A stretch of DNA of 64,000 nt from positions 8,060,001 to 8,124,000 of the forward strand of contig CM065185.1 of NCBI GenBank assembly GCA_033026295.1. Reading direction: 5' to 3'. A program made the translations under genes and the position numbers. This stretch comes from Channa striata (taxonomy: Eukaryota; Chordata; Actinopteri; Anabantiformes; Channidae). Under the pieces are notes generated by a model that ran no database searches, was not told the origin of the DNA, and worked only from the letters and a program-made list of their open reading frames with translations. Of this stretch, positions 49,226 through 62,200 are shown piece after piece. The stretch's first letter is position 1. Each line of letters starts with the position of its first letter.

Positions 49226-51294
49226 GGTGTTATTTTTTTGTATAACCACAGAGCCAATCTGTTATGCTGCCGAAACATTAGCAAAAGATATTCTATAGGT
49301 CATGATCCTATGCACACAATAAAATTCAGGACAGGGTTTGATGAGGCATACATTTCTTTCAAAGTCAGCTGGTGGCAACATCTTAGTGTTTGCAGTAGCT
49401 TTCTTGTCGTTCTCCATTTTTATAAAAGCAAAGCCAAAAGGACTCCACAGCCAACAATGGCTGAGTTACGTGATCTGCTTGTACCTGCAGGAAACACGTC
49501 TATTTTTGGCAAGAGGGTTAAGCTTCAAGAGTCTAAATCAGACCCCCCCTCCCTAATCATCCATTCCTTCAAGGAGCAAATAGCTGTTACTTTAGCAGTC
49601 TTCTCTGGTCCATTAGTTCAAAAGTGAGGAGGTCATTTTGGTCACTTGAGATGGAGCCAACATTATGTTGTGTGGACCTTTGCCAGCAGTGGAAAAGCTG
49701 TTTCTCAGAAGTCCTCTGTGTCCGCTGTGGGACAGACATGCAGGTAGACAGAAGATCACAAGGCTCAGTTATCGACCTGGAGCAGCTTTCACAGGACAGC
49801 AAATTGTTGTCTGGGCAAACGAAAGATGAAGAGGCACGTAGTAGAGGAGAGAAAGTGACCCTACCGCACGTGGAATTGATTTGCTGCATTTAGTGTGACC
49901 CATCCTAAAGGCCAAGTTACATGCTCCATCAGGGCCAGGACATCACTCATCATCCAGGGTTTCCTGTTTGGAAAACACCTGGATGTATTTGTCCACCAAA
50001 GATGCTCCAATCTGTACAAGCATAAATGCCCTGCAGCTGAGCGATGGTTTGTTCGCTTTCTCAGGGGGGTATAGGCCGGCTGTGGTCGCCCCTTTTACAT
50101 GAAAGCAATGTTTTTATCAGTGGATGAGCAAACATTTTCTGACTCTCTCCACCCTGCCTGTCCTGTTCCATCTACTCCGGGCTAATAGCACGCCTGTGAA
50201 TATTAGCTTATTGCATATTTTCCTATGTCTTCAGTTTTTCAATGATCAACACGTGGCTGGATTGCAAACTGGTTCCAGCCAGACTATACATGATCACGTC
50301 ACAAGTTTCTACGGGGATATAGAAGACTTGAATGAGGGCAAAATAAACTTCACCACCTAAAACCCACCTCAGCACAGCAACTGAACGATAAATTTCAGCA
50401 GAAGAACTAAACAGGGAGAGATAAATACAGGGCGTTTCAGCCGAGCTTCCTTTCCCTACCTCCCCCCTCACTTACTTTGAGAGGCCCTCATGAGAGAAAT
50501 GGGTCTGTATTGATTCTCCTGTATTCTAGCACTCTCTGATCAAAGAACAAAAGTGAGGTAAAATGTGCACGGAGAGTGCATCCTATTGAAGAAGTTTCCA
50601 GATGCTGCAGCCGACTGACAAACAGTGCATTGTGTATAAATATTAAAAAGTATATAGTGTAGGCAGTGTTTGTTCAAATGTCCTTAAATAACATGCAGAA
50701 ATACACCTGTTTGTGCATGTGTCTGCTGGTCTGACCAAGAAATTATAAATGATATCCAAATGTAATGGACAAATACCCTAAACGTATGGAACTTTCTATG
50801 GCATTTCAGTTAAGGCTTAGGACTTTTACTTTATGTCATACCTACCATTTCTCCCTTGTGTTTTCCACTTGCTCTCTACCGCTAAATAGAAAAAATGAAA
50901 CATCCAACTAGCGACAGCATGGATGCAACTTTGACCGCACTAGCAGAAAAAAAAGGATGTGAGAGAGAAGAGAATAAGCCTTAAATGAGACCACAATTCC
51001 AGCTTGACTATGTCTATAGAGGTTGCGACAATATTTAACACTGTCCACTGTAAAAGAACAATATGACGTGTTGTTAATGAAGGGGATCTTAACTGTATCT
51101 GTGGGGTAAGTCAACTTAAAAAAAAAAACGTTGGGGGCCACAGCAGCCTCTGACCACACGTCTGCTGAGCTTCACTCTCTCCCTCATTATCCCTCTTCAT
51201 CCTTTTTTCCTGTCCCTTGTCTCTAGTTTTCCTCATCCCTCTCTCCTATATTCTCTAATACCAATTAATGATCTCTCTCTGTTAGGCATCAGTT

Positions 51295-51343
51295 GTTTCC
51301 ATAGGAACAGTGCTCTGTAGTCGATATCGGTTGTCTAGGCAAC
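51295..51343 (+). promoter_or_regulatory. Two X-box-like (RFX) motifs
   Basis: GTTTCCATAGGAAC at 51295-51308 and GTTGTCTAGGCAAC at 51330-51343 are both near-palindromes with the GTTNCC/GGNAAC half-sites of the RFX X-box, 21 bases apart. Motif only. Confidence 0.4.
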
Positions 51344-51975
51344 AGTGAGCTGGTCAGGACATTCTGTGTGTGAGTGTGTGTGAGAGTGTGTGATTGTGTG
51401 TTACATGTTTAGCTAATCTTGGGCTTACCCCTTGCTATGAGTTTTTCTGACAAAGAAAATATTTTCTCTGATACTTGTGTGATTAATAAATAGAACATTA
51501 GAATATATTTCATTTCATATGAAAGACAAATTAGTATTTTTTTATTTAAAAAAACAATCCTTTTCTTGCTTTCCTCTTTATTTCTGCTAAAGAATCAAGC
51601 TGATTAGACCCCTTGAAACTGGATCCCCACTGTGTTGAGTGCATCATAGTTTGATATGTTTTTTCCTTATGTCAACAAATAATTTAGTGGGGAAAAAATA
51701 GTGAAAGACAAAATGGATGCATTCAATGTATTAAGACGTTATCATTTCAGCAAAGACAATACATTGTTTGTAGGAGCTTATTTACTTCCTGTTCTTTCTT
51801 CTATACTGTACCTCTGGTCTTCTGCCCTGGGTTCTCACCCTGTCCTGTCCCTACATGCTTTCTGTCTGTCTGGTTATTAATCCAGCGTTGGTTCCAGCTG
51901 TGACTATAGGGAAGCCCCCAGAGCCAGGGACAATCCCTCTGTTCCCTTGTACACAGTACGGTCGCTTCCCCTCAC

Positions 51976-52140
51976 TCACTCCCTCACACACACATACAGG
52001 TCTTTTTGTAGCTGCAAGAACCCTCACTGACATAGTGCATCCTCTAAACACCTAACCTGAATATATTGCTAATCCTCACATTAAAATTAGGTATAACCCT
52101 CAAACATCCCTTTGAAGTTGATAAAACAATGGGATTAAAC
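51976..52140 (+). repeat. CA-flanked dispersed repeat, copy C (diverged)
   Basis: CACACACATACAGGTC is followed by CCTCACTGACATAGTGCATC, CACCTAACCTGAAT, a decayed CTAATCC part and ATCCCTTTGAAGTTG. It is the most diverged member, identified by shared order with copies B and D. Confidence 0.6.
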
Positions 52141-55100
52141 ACACATACACAGTTTCCAGGCCCTCTTTTCACAACACATACAATTGATTCTGTACACGGG
52201 CCAGAGATTAGAATCTATAGGGACTGTGCTTTTGTGTGTATATGTGTGTGTGGCAGGCTGCCAATGTAAGTTGTGTGTGTATGTGTATGTATGACTGACC
52301 ACGTGTAGAAAATCATGCCCGAGCTGAGTGGAAATCTCTAGATTGCCAGGAGGCTTTAGCTCAACTGTCCATCCATGTATGCATGCACAGACATTTCATA
52401 AAGCCATGCACTTACACAAGTACTCCATGAGGCAAACACGCACATGAAAAAGCATACACAAACGCACTAGCACCCCCCATCTTTGATCCCATCCTCACAT
52501 CTCTACACATGCGCAACCAAAATTGAAATCACCCACGCTCCCCTTCCCTCACGTGTGCTCTACTGCTCTACTTTCACTCCACTGGAGCTGGAGAATAGGA
52601 GGGCTCATCGGGCCAGCACACACACAAGCACACGGGGTAAACCATGAACTATGCACACAAATAATGTAAAACTACACACAAGAGTATGCATACACAGAAG
52701 TCCATACACAGATATACAAATGCAAAGCAGCCTGCAATTATGCCAACTCAGAACTACACACAGACAACTTTGAAGTTAGGGATGCATATGCATGTACACA
52801 GTATGTATGTGTGCATATGATAATTTGTGATGAAAAGGTCACAAGACTTGAAGATAAAAATAAACAGAAGCAGTGATATAATAAGTAAACTTTAGCTTTG
52901 AACATTAAAACAGGTTCATAGTTTACAGATTCACCTACTGCATCAGGGGACTAAACATTAAACAGATTCAAGGTATTTTCCATTCCCTACAGACAATGAC
53001 AGACCAAACCTGATCGCCAATGTCAGGCAGTCTATGAGCATCTGTTGGCCTAAATTTGTGTTATATCCTGCACCGCTAGTTGGGCCCCCGTCAGATCCTG
53101 TCAGGGGGTTTTGATACTGTCCCACAGTGGCGGCGTCAAACATAAGTCATGAACAGCTAATCCAAGTGTTCACTATCTTGCTTACACTTTGAAAATCCAC
53201 AGTCACACGTCTTCAATTTTCTTTTCCTCTCAGACAAGTGTAAAACTTCAGCAGTTGCCATTGTGGTGCGTTCAAGTGCCCAGAGTGCAGGGAAATGTTA
53301 GCCGGCACAGCAGGTGGTCTTTGTTGCCTCTAGTTATTTGACGTCAGCTTGGTGTGCCACAGCCCCAAGGCTTTAAAAGACAATTAGAACCCTTAGAACC
53401 TAAATGTGTTTAGTCTCACAGTGTCCACTACTAATAAACAACATAAAGCTGCTGGGAAATCACAGAAAAAAAGACTGTCTTTACATGATTAGTTACAAAA
53501 TAAAGGGTAATTGATACCTCAAACTTTATATCTTGTTACCTGGTACCTACAATTATGTATTTATATGTACTGTATAGGTACACCATTATTACACAGTAGT
53601 ACCTTATAAGCATGGTATAACAACATGGTAAGTTGCAGGCTGTAGTCTAAAGCTTATTAATCAGAAATTAAACAGACCCTGGAATAGTGCACTTCATTTA
53701 TCAGTCTCTTTTTAAAGTCCGAATCTTGCTAAGAACAGACGAGAGGGTGAGACAGAAAACTGAGCATGTGAAAAGAGAGAGAGACTAAAGTGGATTGGTG
53801 TAATCCACTTTATCCTGGCACAAAAGGTTCGAACATCAAGGAAAATGCAGACACTGAACAACACATGCACACACAGTGAGGGCTCAATGTTATTTGAGCA
53901 TACAAGTAATATAAAACTCTGGGAAATAAGGCCGGAGCTTATGTGTGTGTCCTAATATGAGCGCCACTCCACGGCCATTTTCCCGGCAGCCATCCAAGTT
54001 TCCTGGTAATGGAGCAGGGGAACAACTCTCCACAGCAGGAGCCAGGAACAACCAGTCAATGTCGATGAATCTCTGCATTAAGACAACACAGAGTGATGTC
54101 ATGAAATGAGCCTCATCACTGTGATGGGCGGGTGGGCATATGGTCATGTGGCTTCTAATACATTTGCCCTGCTGAGGCAGCGATTCCTTAGAAATGTGAG
54201 GTTGCATGACAACCAAAAGGAAAATAATAAAGTATTTTCTTCAACTAAAAAAACATACAAACAAATAAGCTGTTGATAGACTGTATTCTGTTGTCTTCTT
54301 TATTTTCTAAAAGATACTTTTGCTCTGATAAAATCTCACCTGTTTTATTAAGCTCGGCCTTAACTGGGCCTAATGGAGCAGCTACTGCTGCAGTATAGCT
54401 GTACACAGACATGTGGACTATGCAACATTATCAAGAAAAAACCGAGGAGTGGGCCTCCTTAAGCACTCAGTCAGACAAAAAGACAGGAGAGAGCCCAGAA
54501 GGGAAAACATGCTTCTTTTTTATGACATCATGTAAATATCTTAGGTGATGCTAATATTACCTTATACAGTTAAGAGATTTTACAGCATAGTGTAACTGAC
54601 ATTAGTCACTGACTTTTATTCCCTTTTTCCCATTGTTACATTACATTTTGACATATCATACATAACATTTCATCATTGCAGTGTCCACAAGGATAAAACA
54701 GGAAGTAAACACAATGTCCCAACTGGTACGGAATAATTGGTGCTTGTAGCCAGTGGGTCTCTTCATCCAGTGCAAACCTCTACACAGAGGGTCTAACAGA
54801 CACCAACAACTCTCCTCTTTGCAGCTTTAACGCCTATTAAATTATTTCCTGTTATACACAAGAGTGACATGGCTTTAATTCAGATTTGTCGACTAACACA
54901 CTGCCACTATGCAGAATTACTAAACGTGTAAACTAGGCTAAAATTTCAGCCCTTGCATTGTCAACAATCTTCACTTCAGTGCCCTTGAGCCAGGAAAAAT
55001 TAATAAATAAATATAAAAGGCTCCCAGAACACTGTTCCTCAGCTGACTCTGCAACTTCAGATTTACTTTTTTTAAACAGGACTTAAATATCAACTTCTAA

Positions 55101-55194
55101 AAAACTATCCCTTAGAACTAGTTTTTACTTCTTTAAATAGGTCTAAAAGGTTAGCAATTAGGAGCGTTAGTCTGAGATGATATCCAACTAAAGA

Positions 55195-55208
55195 GTCGCC
55201 ATAGCAAC
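55195..55208 (+). promoter_or_regulatory. X-box-like (RFX) motif
   Basis: GTCGCCATAGCAAC, two mismatches to the RFX consensus, followed directly by AGTAAG. Motif only. Confidence 0.35.
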
Positions 55209-55992
55209 AGTAAGAGTGATTCACAGAGCGTGTCAGCCAGTGAAATAAATTTCACACCTCAGTGCACCATGGCCTGTGAGAGTCTGTGTGCATGCATGTT
55301 AGCAACTAAAACAAAAACTGTATTTGTGCCTTCACATATTGCACCATGACTGTCTATACATCACAGCACGTGTGTCCTTGACGGAAACCAGCAGTGACTG
55401 CGTGACTGTTTTTCAGCTGTGGTTTTGCTGCATTTGCTAGTGCATCAGATTAGTTTTTTCTGTGCAGGTAACGGCCTGTTATTATGCTGATGTAAAATAA
55501 AAAATAAAAATGTGGTGTCTGTCGATTGCCACCAGTACTTTCAACCCTTTACGTGATTGCTTTTGTCTGAAAAACACACTGCAGAGATTAAAATGTCCTT
55601 AACACTTTCCTTCTCCCTCTCTTTGTCTAGGTAGCCATCACACTCACACCAGTTTCTGCATCCCACTCTGAACCCCCAGCATCTTTTTTCCCATTCCCTG
55701 TGCTAACATGCAGCTTCTCTCTCCCTCCGTCAGTCTGTGTGAGTTTAACAATAAGATTTTTTCGTAAACTCCTCCCTTCTTATCACTCTCCCCTTCACTA
55801 AGTTAGGCCATTTCTCCTAAAATGCCTGCCACTTTCTTTCCATCCCTCGCTCTCATCTCTCGGCATGATCCCATTTTTCGTTTTATTTAATGCAAGAAAT
55901 GAGTGTAGGCTCTAAACCCGCCTCCCACATTCCTGCACACACAAACACATGTTTGTTTTTCTATACTTGAGAGGACACTCATTGGCATAGTG

Positions 55993-56363
55993 CAGGGGTC
56001 GGCAACCTTTAACACCGAAAGAGCCATTTGATCCGGTTTCCACAGAAAAGAAAACACTGGGAGCCGCAAATACTTTTTGACATCTAAAATGAATTTATTT
56101 ATGAACGCATTTATAAAGATGTTAGTTTTTCTCCACAAATTAGGCATACTGGTAGGCCACTCTCAAATTTCTCCATACTTGGCCTTAGTCCCGTTTATTT
56201 TGAGCGACGAAAAACAATAAAATATATTTATTCTAATATGTCAAGATCACAATAAAATTTCAATTTAGAACTAAAATATTAAAGAACTAACACAAATAAA
56301 AAGTCAATTAAATGCTTTTTAATTATTTTTTTAGTCTGAGCCTTAAATGGGTTGCCGACCCTG
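55993..56363. mobile_element. hAT-type MITE, 371 bp
   Basis: The left end CAGGGGTCGGCAACC pairs with the right end GGGTTGCCGACCCTG, giving short inverted repeats. Flanks are GCATAGTG (55985-55992) and ACATAGTG (56364-56371), an 8-bp target duplication with one change. The interior is AT-rich with no coding frame and includes a GAGCCGCAAATAC block. Older than the MITE at 42112. Confidence 0.85.
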
Positions 56364-56534
56364 ACATAGTGCAAATCCTGAGTCCTCAAAAAGTCTGAGT
56401 CTGAGCCTTAAACCCAAGCTTGATCCTCAAAAAGCCATATGAAGTTGTGTGGACCAGCAAAAATATCCTTACAACACCAAAATGTCCTCACAACAATGGT
56501 ATTAACACAACATTTGTCCACAAAAGGCTAGAAA

Positions 56535-56535
<1 letters not shown>

Positions 56536-56577
<42 letters not shown>
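56536..56577 (+). repeat. (CA)n microsatellite
   Basis: About 20 uninterrupted CA units closing dispersed-repeat copy D. Confidence 0.95.
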
Positions 56578-56578
<1 letters not shown>

Positions 56579-58940
56579 AAACAAGAATCGTGACTGCTAT
56601 ACCCAATGCAATCCACAGCGAGCGCAAAAATACACCAGCGCAGAAGACTATCGACATCTCTGTGATGATATGTACATACACTACAATATTCACACATATA
56701 AAGATTCACGACACTCAGGAAGACATGAACAATCACACATTACTGTCTTCACACAGTCATGAGAACAGAGCAGGTGAGAGGAACCAAAGTGGAAATGAGG
56801 GGAAAACGAAGTGAGAGGCAGAAGTGAAAAGAAAAAGAGATGGTGTGAAGGGAAGCAGGTGATGAGGAGCGAAAGAACTCGACTGCCTTGCTGTAATAGC
56901 CCTCAAATGGGGCTGCTTTGTGAGTTCAGCTTCACTTCTTTTGAAAGGAAGTCAAATCCTCCCATCTGTCCCCCAAACACACTCACTGATCCCTTTTTAA
57001 TACTTCCTTCTGTCAGAGGAAAACACCCAGGACACGGTCTCCTTTTTGTGCATGTGCATGTTGCTATTGTCCAACGTTCTGCTTAAAAGCTTGGCAAGTA
57101 TACAGCACAGTATATGCCTTTGTTTATTTACGAGTCAAGCTTGTCTCTGGATAAGCTTGAAACTATAAAAGCTGAGTTAATTTAGAGAGATCCAAAGATC
57201 CTTTAAGTGTTTCAGTCATTCGCTTATCCAGCCTTTCATCAGTCCCATGGTTGGCAATTGCTGTGTCCTAAATTGCCTGATTTAATGACAGCCAAAAAAT
57301 TGTGAAGCATGGAATGTTTATATGAACTTATATATTGCAAGGTAGTGTAGATTGCTTGGGGATTATTAATTTTTAATCACAATATTGCAAAGGGAGTGAT
57401 TCATTCAATTTATAATTATAAGCATTTTTTAACTGCATAGTAAAAATCTAAAGCTGGAAATTATTATGACATTTTCTTTAAAATAATTAAAACGTTATTT
57501 AATCTGCAAAAGTAAAATTAGTTTCATCAGCTGCCTAGTCAGTGAATATTTATTATTATATATATTATTACAGACAGTATATTACAAAATATTCACCAAT
57601 ACTGTGTACAAATATTGTACTGAGTGAAATAGAAACTTGAAAACTACTGCGATACTTTAGTGAGGAAAATATTAAAACGTCCAGTAAAAAGGCCAGTGTT
57701 TTTCACTCTGCACCTCCATTTGTTGTATTAAGTCCTCTCTGACTGCTTCCATTAAAATTACTCACACATTCTGACCTTATCCACTCTTGCATTTGCAATA
57801 ATTATTATATATTCAGTCTAAGTATTGAGTCTAAACTATACCTGCAATTACAAGCTAAACGGTAAATTGTAATTCGCTTAGCAGTGCTTAAAATGCACGG
57901 TGAGTACATCATGAGTAATTCTCTCTCATTCAGAGTTCAAAAGCCCACAGCTTTAGTTGATGGCTTCCTTCTCTTGTCGTCGTGTGTCACGGTGAAGCGT
58001 GGCTCATAGCCAAAACACTGTCATTGTCACACAGACATGGCATTAGTTTAGAGCTACAGCCAGCACCTGAAGGGCACTCAACAGAGTGTAAGTCAACTGA
58101 TGGGCTGCAGAGATAGAGTGGAAATGTAAAGTGCCACTATTACCAATTTCCCTGTCAGAGAGAAGTCAATTACACATGTAGTATTGTAGCAGAGCATTCG
58201 AATAATCACAGATCTTTGGAGATACGGTTGTAAGTACTGACAGAGAGTGACGACCAGCAAAACTGAACCAGTCTACAAAAAAATCTTTCATGTTGGCTCA
58301 TTTTATTGTTGATTTTAAAAAAGAAATGCAGATAATTGACAAGCAATTCATATATATATATATATTTTATTTGCTTTTGATGTTATTTCATATTTGTTTA
58401 ATTGTGTGGCCTTTTTTTGTCAAATAACGTGCACAATAGCATACACTATACTGTATTCCTATGTAAGAAAATACTGTGCAAGCCATCGTGTTTATAAGGT
58501 ATGTCAGAGTGCACTTATTGAGATTAGCTTTTGGGGAATGTTAGTTAGTGACAATCTGTCACGATGTCTCATTTGTTCCAGTGTTTAAGCTACAGGATCG
58601 TTGTCGCATGTTTTATTGAAATGTTAAGCCTACCTGCAATTGTGACAGAGCAACATCCACACAGCGTTTATAGTTTGCGCTCATAGATTTAGTCCTGTAA
58701 AATTTGGGGAAACAACTGAACTCTAAGGAGCCATTTAATACTGAATGGATTTGGTCTTTAGCAGAAATATTTTGGCTTTCAGTACGCAGGCGCACGGGTG
58801 CACAAAGTCACACATTACTGCCATTGCCAGAGATCCCACTGGTGTTTTTCATTGAAAATTTTGTTTATTTTGGCAAGACAGTAAACCCCATGATGTTATT
58901 TCACAAAATATTGGACATTTACGGATTTTAAAAACGATAC

Positions 58941-59224
58941 CTCTGTGAGTGCTTGGTGAATAAAACAGGTGGTCTGAGGGGACACCTCCCAAGGTGTCTT
59001 CTCCTCCACCATGATGGCATCCAGCGTGGCTTTCTCTAGAATGACGTCAAAGGATGCATCAGGGAAGCACAGCCTGCGCACGTCCATCTGATGCCAGGTC
59101 ATACCTGGGCAGTCGCTGTACCTGGCTCTCATTGTATCGATGCACACTGTGGAGTAGTCGATGTTGGTGATGGAAAGGTAGCCGGCTCTGTACATGTCGC
59201 TGCTCAAACTGCTGTTTCCACACC
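58941..59224 (-). CDS. eef1akmt4: eEF1A lysine methyltransferase 4, internal exon with the SAM-binding motif
   Basis: The exon begins at 59224 after acceptor TTTCCTCAG and ends at 58941 before donor GTATCG (284 nt). It encodes (L)GCGNSSLSSDMYRAGYLS, the GxGxS motif I loop that binds S-adenosylmethionine. TNIDYSTVCIDTMRARY follows, with the motif II acidic residue, then MDVRRLCFPDASFDVILEKA, the core of family-specific methyltransferases, then LDAIMVEEKTPW. This matches human LGCGNSALS, VTSVDYSSVVVAAMQARY and FPSASFDVVLEKGTLDALL. It continues in phase 0 into the exon at 26090. About 60 N-terminal residues must lie on exons beyond position 64000, since none is seen in 59225-64000. Confidence 0.94.
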
Positions 59225-62200
59225 CTGAGGAAAGAGAGAAGGAAAAGTGAACAGGGGAGGACAAAAAAAAAAAAAAACATAAGAAGGAAGGGAATGAGGA
59301 AATAGCAAAGGAAATCCAACACGTCTCTGATGACTCAGATTGTCAATATGTTTTTCAGTACGAGTAAATGAGAGTGTGATCAATAAAGCAACAACATGTG
59401 ATTACACAGCCAGCTGATATCATCACAACAAAGACTGCTGTGACTGGGACTGCCTCCAGTGATTGATGAGACTGAGATGAGCACGCGCACACAGACGCAC
59501 AAGCACACAGTCTCTATTTGATCAAGCTGATGTTCAATCATCAACAGAGAAGCAGAGCTAAAAACCTCGACACCACCATATGGTGCTCACATAAAGTGCG
59601 TTCAGAGGTCGAGGTCTATTATAACATGACGTCAGCCGACAAAACAATCGCCTCCAACGCCAAGGTTTCAACTTGTAGCTCATTTCAGAGTGACCAATGG
59701 ATGAAAGCCAAGGCAGTAATAAGAGGACGAAAGAAAAGTGAAGATAGGCTTTCATATAGCGAAATAAGATGAAAATCAAATCTGAATGTGAAAAACCTGA
59801 ATGTGGCATCACACCTTTTGGATCAGATGACTCACAGATCATGTAGATGGAAGAGGAGGAGGAGTGGGTGGAGAAGATGAAGAAGGAAATAAGACAGTAG
59901 GAGGTATATGCACTACTTCAATGCACATATTCTGTTTGAGTAAAGATGAAATCTGTGTGGGTTAGTCTACACATTCACTTAATCACTTACACTTTTAAGT
60001 GTAGATCTACATCTGACATTGTATTCACGGAGCTTTTTGCATTCTTTTCATAAATACTGTGCATACTGAGTGTATGTAAATGTAAATTTATCACATCTGT
60101 AGCATTTCATTTACCTAAACTTGTTCAGATTTCTTCCCATCCATCTTTACAGCTCAGATCTCTCTCTCTCGCTCTCTCGTCCCTCCAGCAGGCAGTTTTA
60201 GAATCATTAACATTAAATCTGCATTATTCATGATCAGCTACTCTGATTAACTGGGGGTGTGGTTTCCACGTTCACCACCAGCCAGTGAGAACACAACCTT
60301 ATGAATTATGCACTCTTATTCTCTTATACTGCATTTTTATCTCAAAGATGGCATCTGCTAAAGATTTAAATAGAGTAAGACAGTGTTATAGAACAACCTG
60401 AAAGAACCGCCTGTTTGACAATCAAGACTTTAACTGGATGTTTCAGAGAGACAGGATCATAAGTTTTCTAACAATATGTTTTTAATGCAGATTAGCTTTG
60501 CTTTACTGTTGACTCTCAAAGTGGGACATTCACATATGTAAATAACTTAAAAACAGAGAAGATGGAGTTCAGTAATTTGACAGCACGGAAGGGACGCCAC
60601 AATAACCTTAAAGCCCCGTCTGTATCCAATGTCTGAGAAGAGGGAGAGGGTGTAATAAGTGGGGCTGTGGTGCTTCCAACAGTGCGTTGGCATCAACACC
60701 TTTGTTGCAAACGTGAGGCTGGCACTTGTTATCACCTTGCTGCTTCCACTAATTACCAACCTCCAAAAGCTCTGTGTATGTGTGTCTGAGTGTGTGTGAG
60801 TGTGTAAAAGTGATTCAGTTGGCAGGCTCACACGTTAAACAACACATTTGTGACCTATTCAGATGTGTGTGTGTGTGTGTGTACTGCACAAGACCTTATG
60901 TTGTACATCCATGGCAGACATTAATTCACACATACAGATATGTAAGGAAAACTGAGAGGCAGCAGATATGAGAATAAATTACTTAAAAAAATAAAGCGGT
61001 GAAAAGAAGAGGAGAAAGAAAGCTACAGATACAGTTAAATAATGAGCTGCAAGAATGCCCTGTGCCAAATACACACTACCAGTGATATGAGAGCTGCTTA
61101 TGCACAGAAATGTGTGTCTGTTCCACTGTGTGGCTGGAGCTGTGCCGTCCCCTGATGGCTCTCCCCATGACGTTGGCTCCGACACGAGAAAAGAAATATG
61201 TCAGCCCTGCTTGTCACATTCAAATAGTTGAACACTTTCTTTATGGATGGCTGGAATATCATGGAGTGTCTGAGAGTTTAATTACATGAGCTCCACAGGT
61301 TATTTTAGACATCTTTAATCTTACTTTACAGTCTATGTGCCAAAAGACTGCAGCAACATTGGAGAGAATGGAGGAAAGGCATCCTGACAAACAAGACATG
61401 ACTGGTGGGAATGTTCAGGATTCCAGCTCAAAATGGTTCAGAAACACTATGAACCATAGATTGTGCCAAAAGATGTTGGTGCCGTCCCCAAAGGAAACAA
61501 GGACAAGTGCTGCACTCTCCTCATTTCCTCTCGACTTCATGCAAACCAGACTCTGCTTCCAAGGGGTTCTCCATCTGATAAAACTGTGTGTGCATGTGTA
61601 TGTGTGTGTTTTACATGACCTAGCTCTGAGGAAGGGGGTGTCACATTACAGCTCATTCCTGGGGGTTGTCACGACCGTTATAGTTGCCAGGTTGTGATCA
61701 AGGACACAACCCGGGATGGTGTGTTGCATATGTCCGTCTGCATATGCATGCGTGGGGAAATTCCATGGTGTACTCTATGAGCTGTGTGTGTTTATGTGAC
61801 AAAGGTTTTTTCAGGAGAGCAGGCCAGCCTGGAGCCTGGAGTCTGTTCTTTCTCCAGCTGGAAGTGAGGAAGCTAAAACCTCCTGATAGCCACAGAACAC
61901 ATCCTAACTGGATTATCCAGAGCAGCACAGAGGGAGGCTAAAGTTAGAGGTGTCATATCACCTCATTCTACTGGTTGTGTGAGTACGTGCATGTGTGATG
62001 GAAAATATGAGTCCTGGTCTTAAAAAGTATCACTCATAACAAATGTGCAAAAACAAACTGTGGTGAGCATCCGTCACCTGTTTGTGACATTCATAAACAG
62101 TTTGTTGGTTATGTTTGCCTTTTTGTACCCTTTTATAAAGACAATTCTGCACAAACAAGATTTTTTTTTGGGGGGGAATTGGAATGCAGAGACAAATGTT

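Larger units (their letters stand above)
55926..56577 (+). repeat. CA-flanked dispersed repeat, copy D, interrupted by a hAT MITE
   Basis: CACACACAAACACATG, GAGAGGACACTCATTGGCAT, then after the MITE TGCAAATCCTGAG, TCCTCAAAAAGCC and AAGTTGTGTGGACCAGC. The unit ends in a (CA)20 run at 56536-56577. It is a relative of copies A to C. Confidence 0.7.
26091..58940 (-). other. Giant intron of eef1akmt4 (about 32.8 kb)
   Basis: The intron runs from donor GTATCG after CTCACAGAG (58941/58940) to acceptor TTTGCCCAG (26091). It contains the transposons, dispersed repeats, microsatellites and X-box-like motifs listed separately. No nested protein-coding gene is recognised on either strand. Stretches not listed, including 32500-38500 and 57000-58900, show only AT-rich or low-complexity sequence. 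Confidence 0.85.

Noticed and set aside
49238..49893. Two overlapping open frames of 129 and 89 codons on the + strand
   Set aside because: No known motif, no splice or promoter support, and they follow directly after a decayed Tc1-like element. Probably chance frames in intron.
59518..59772. 84-codon open frame just upstream of the eef1akmt4 exon
   Set aside because: It is on the opposite strand, lacks any match to the missing N-terminal part of EEF1AKMT4, and shows no conserved pattern.
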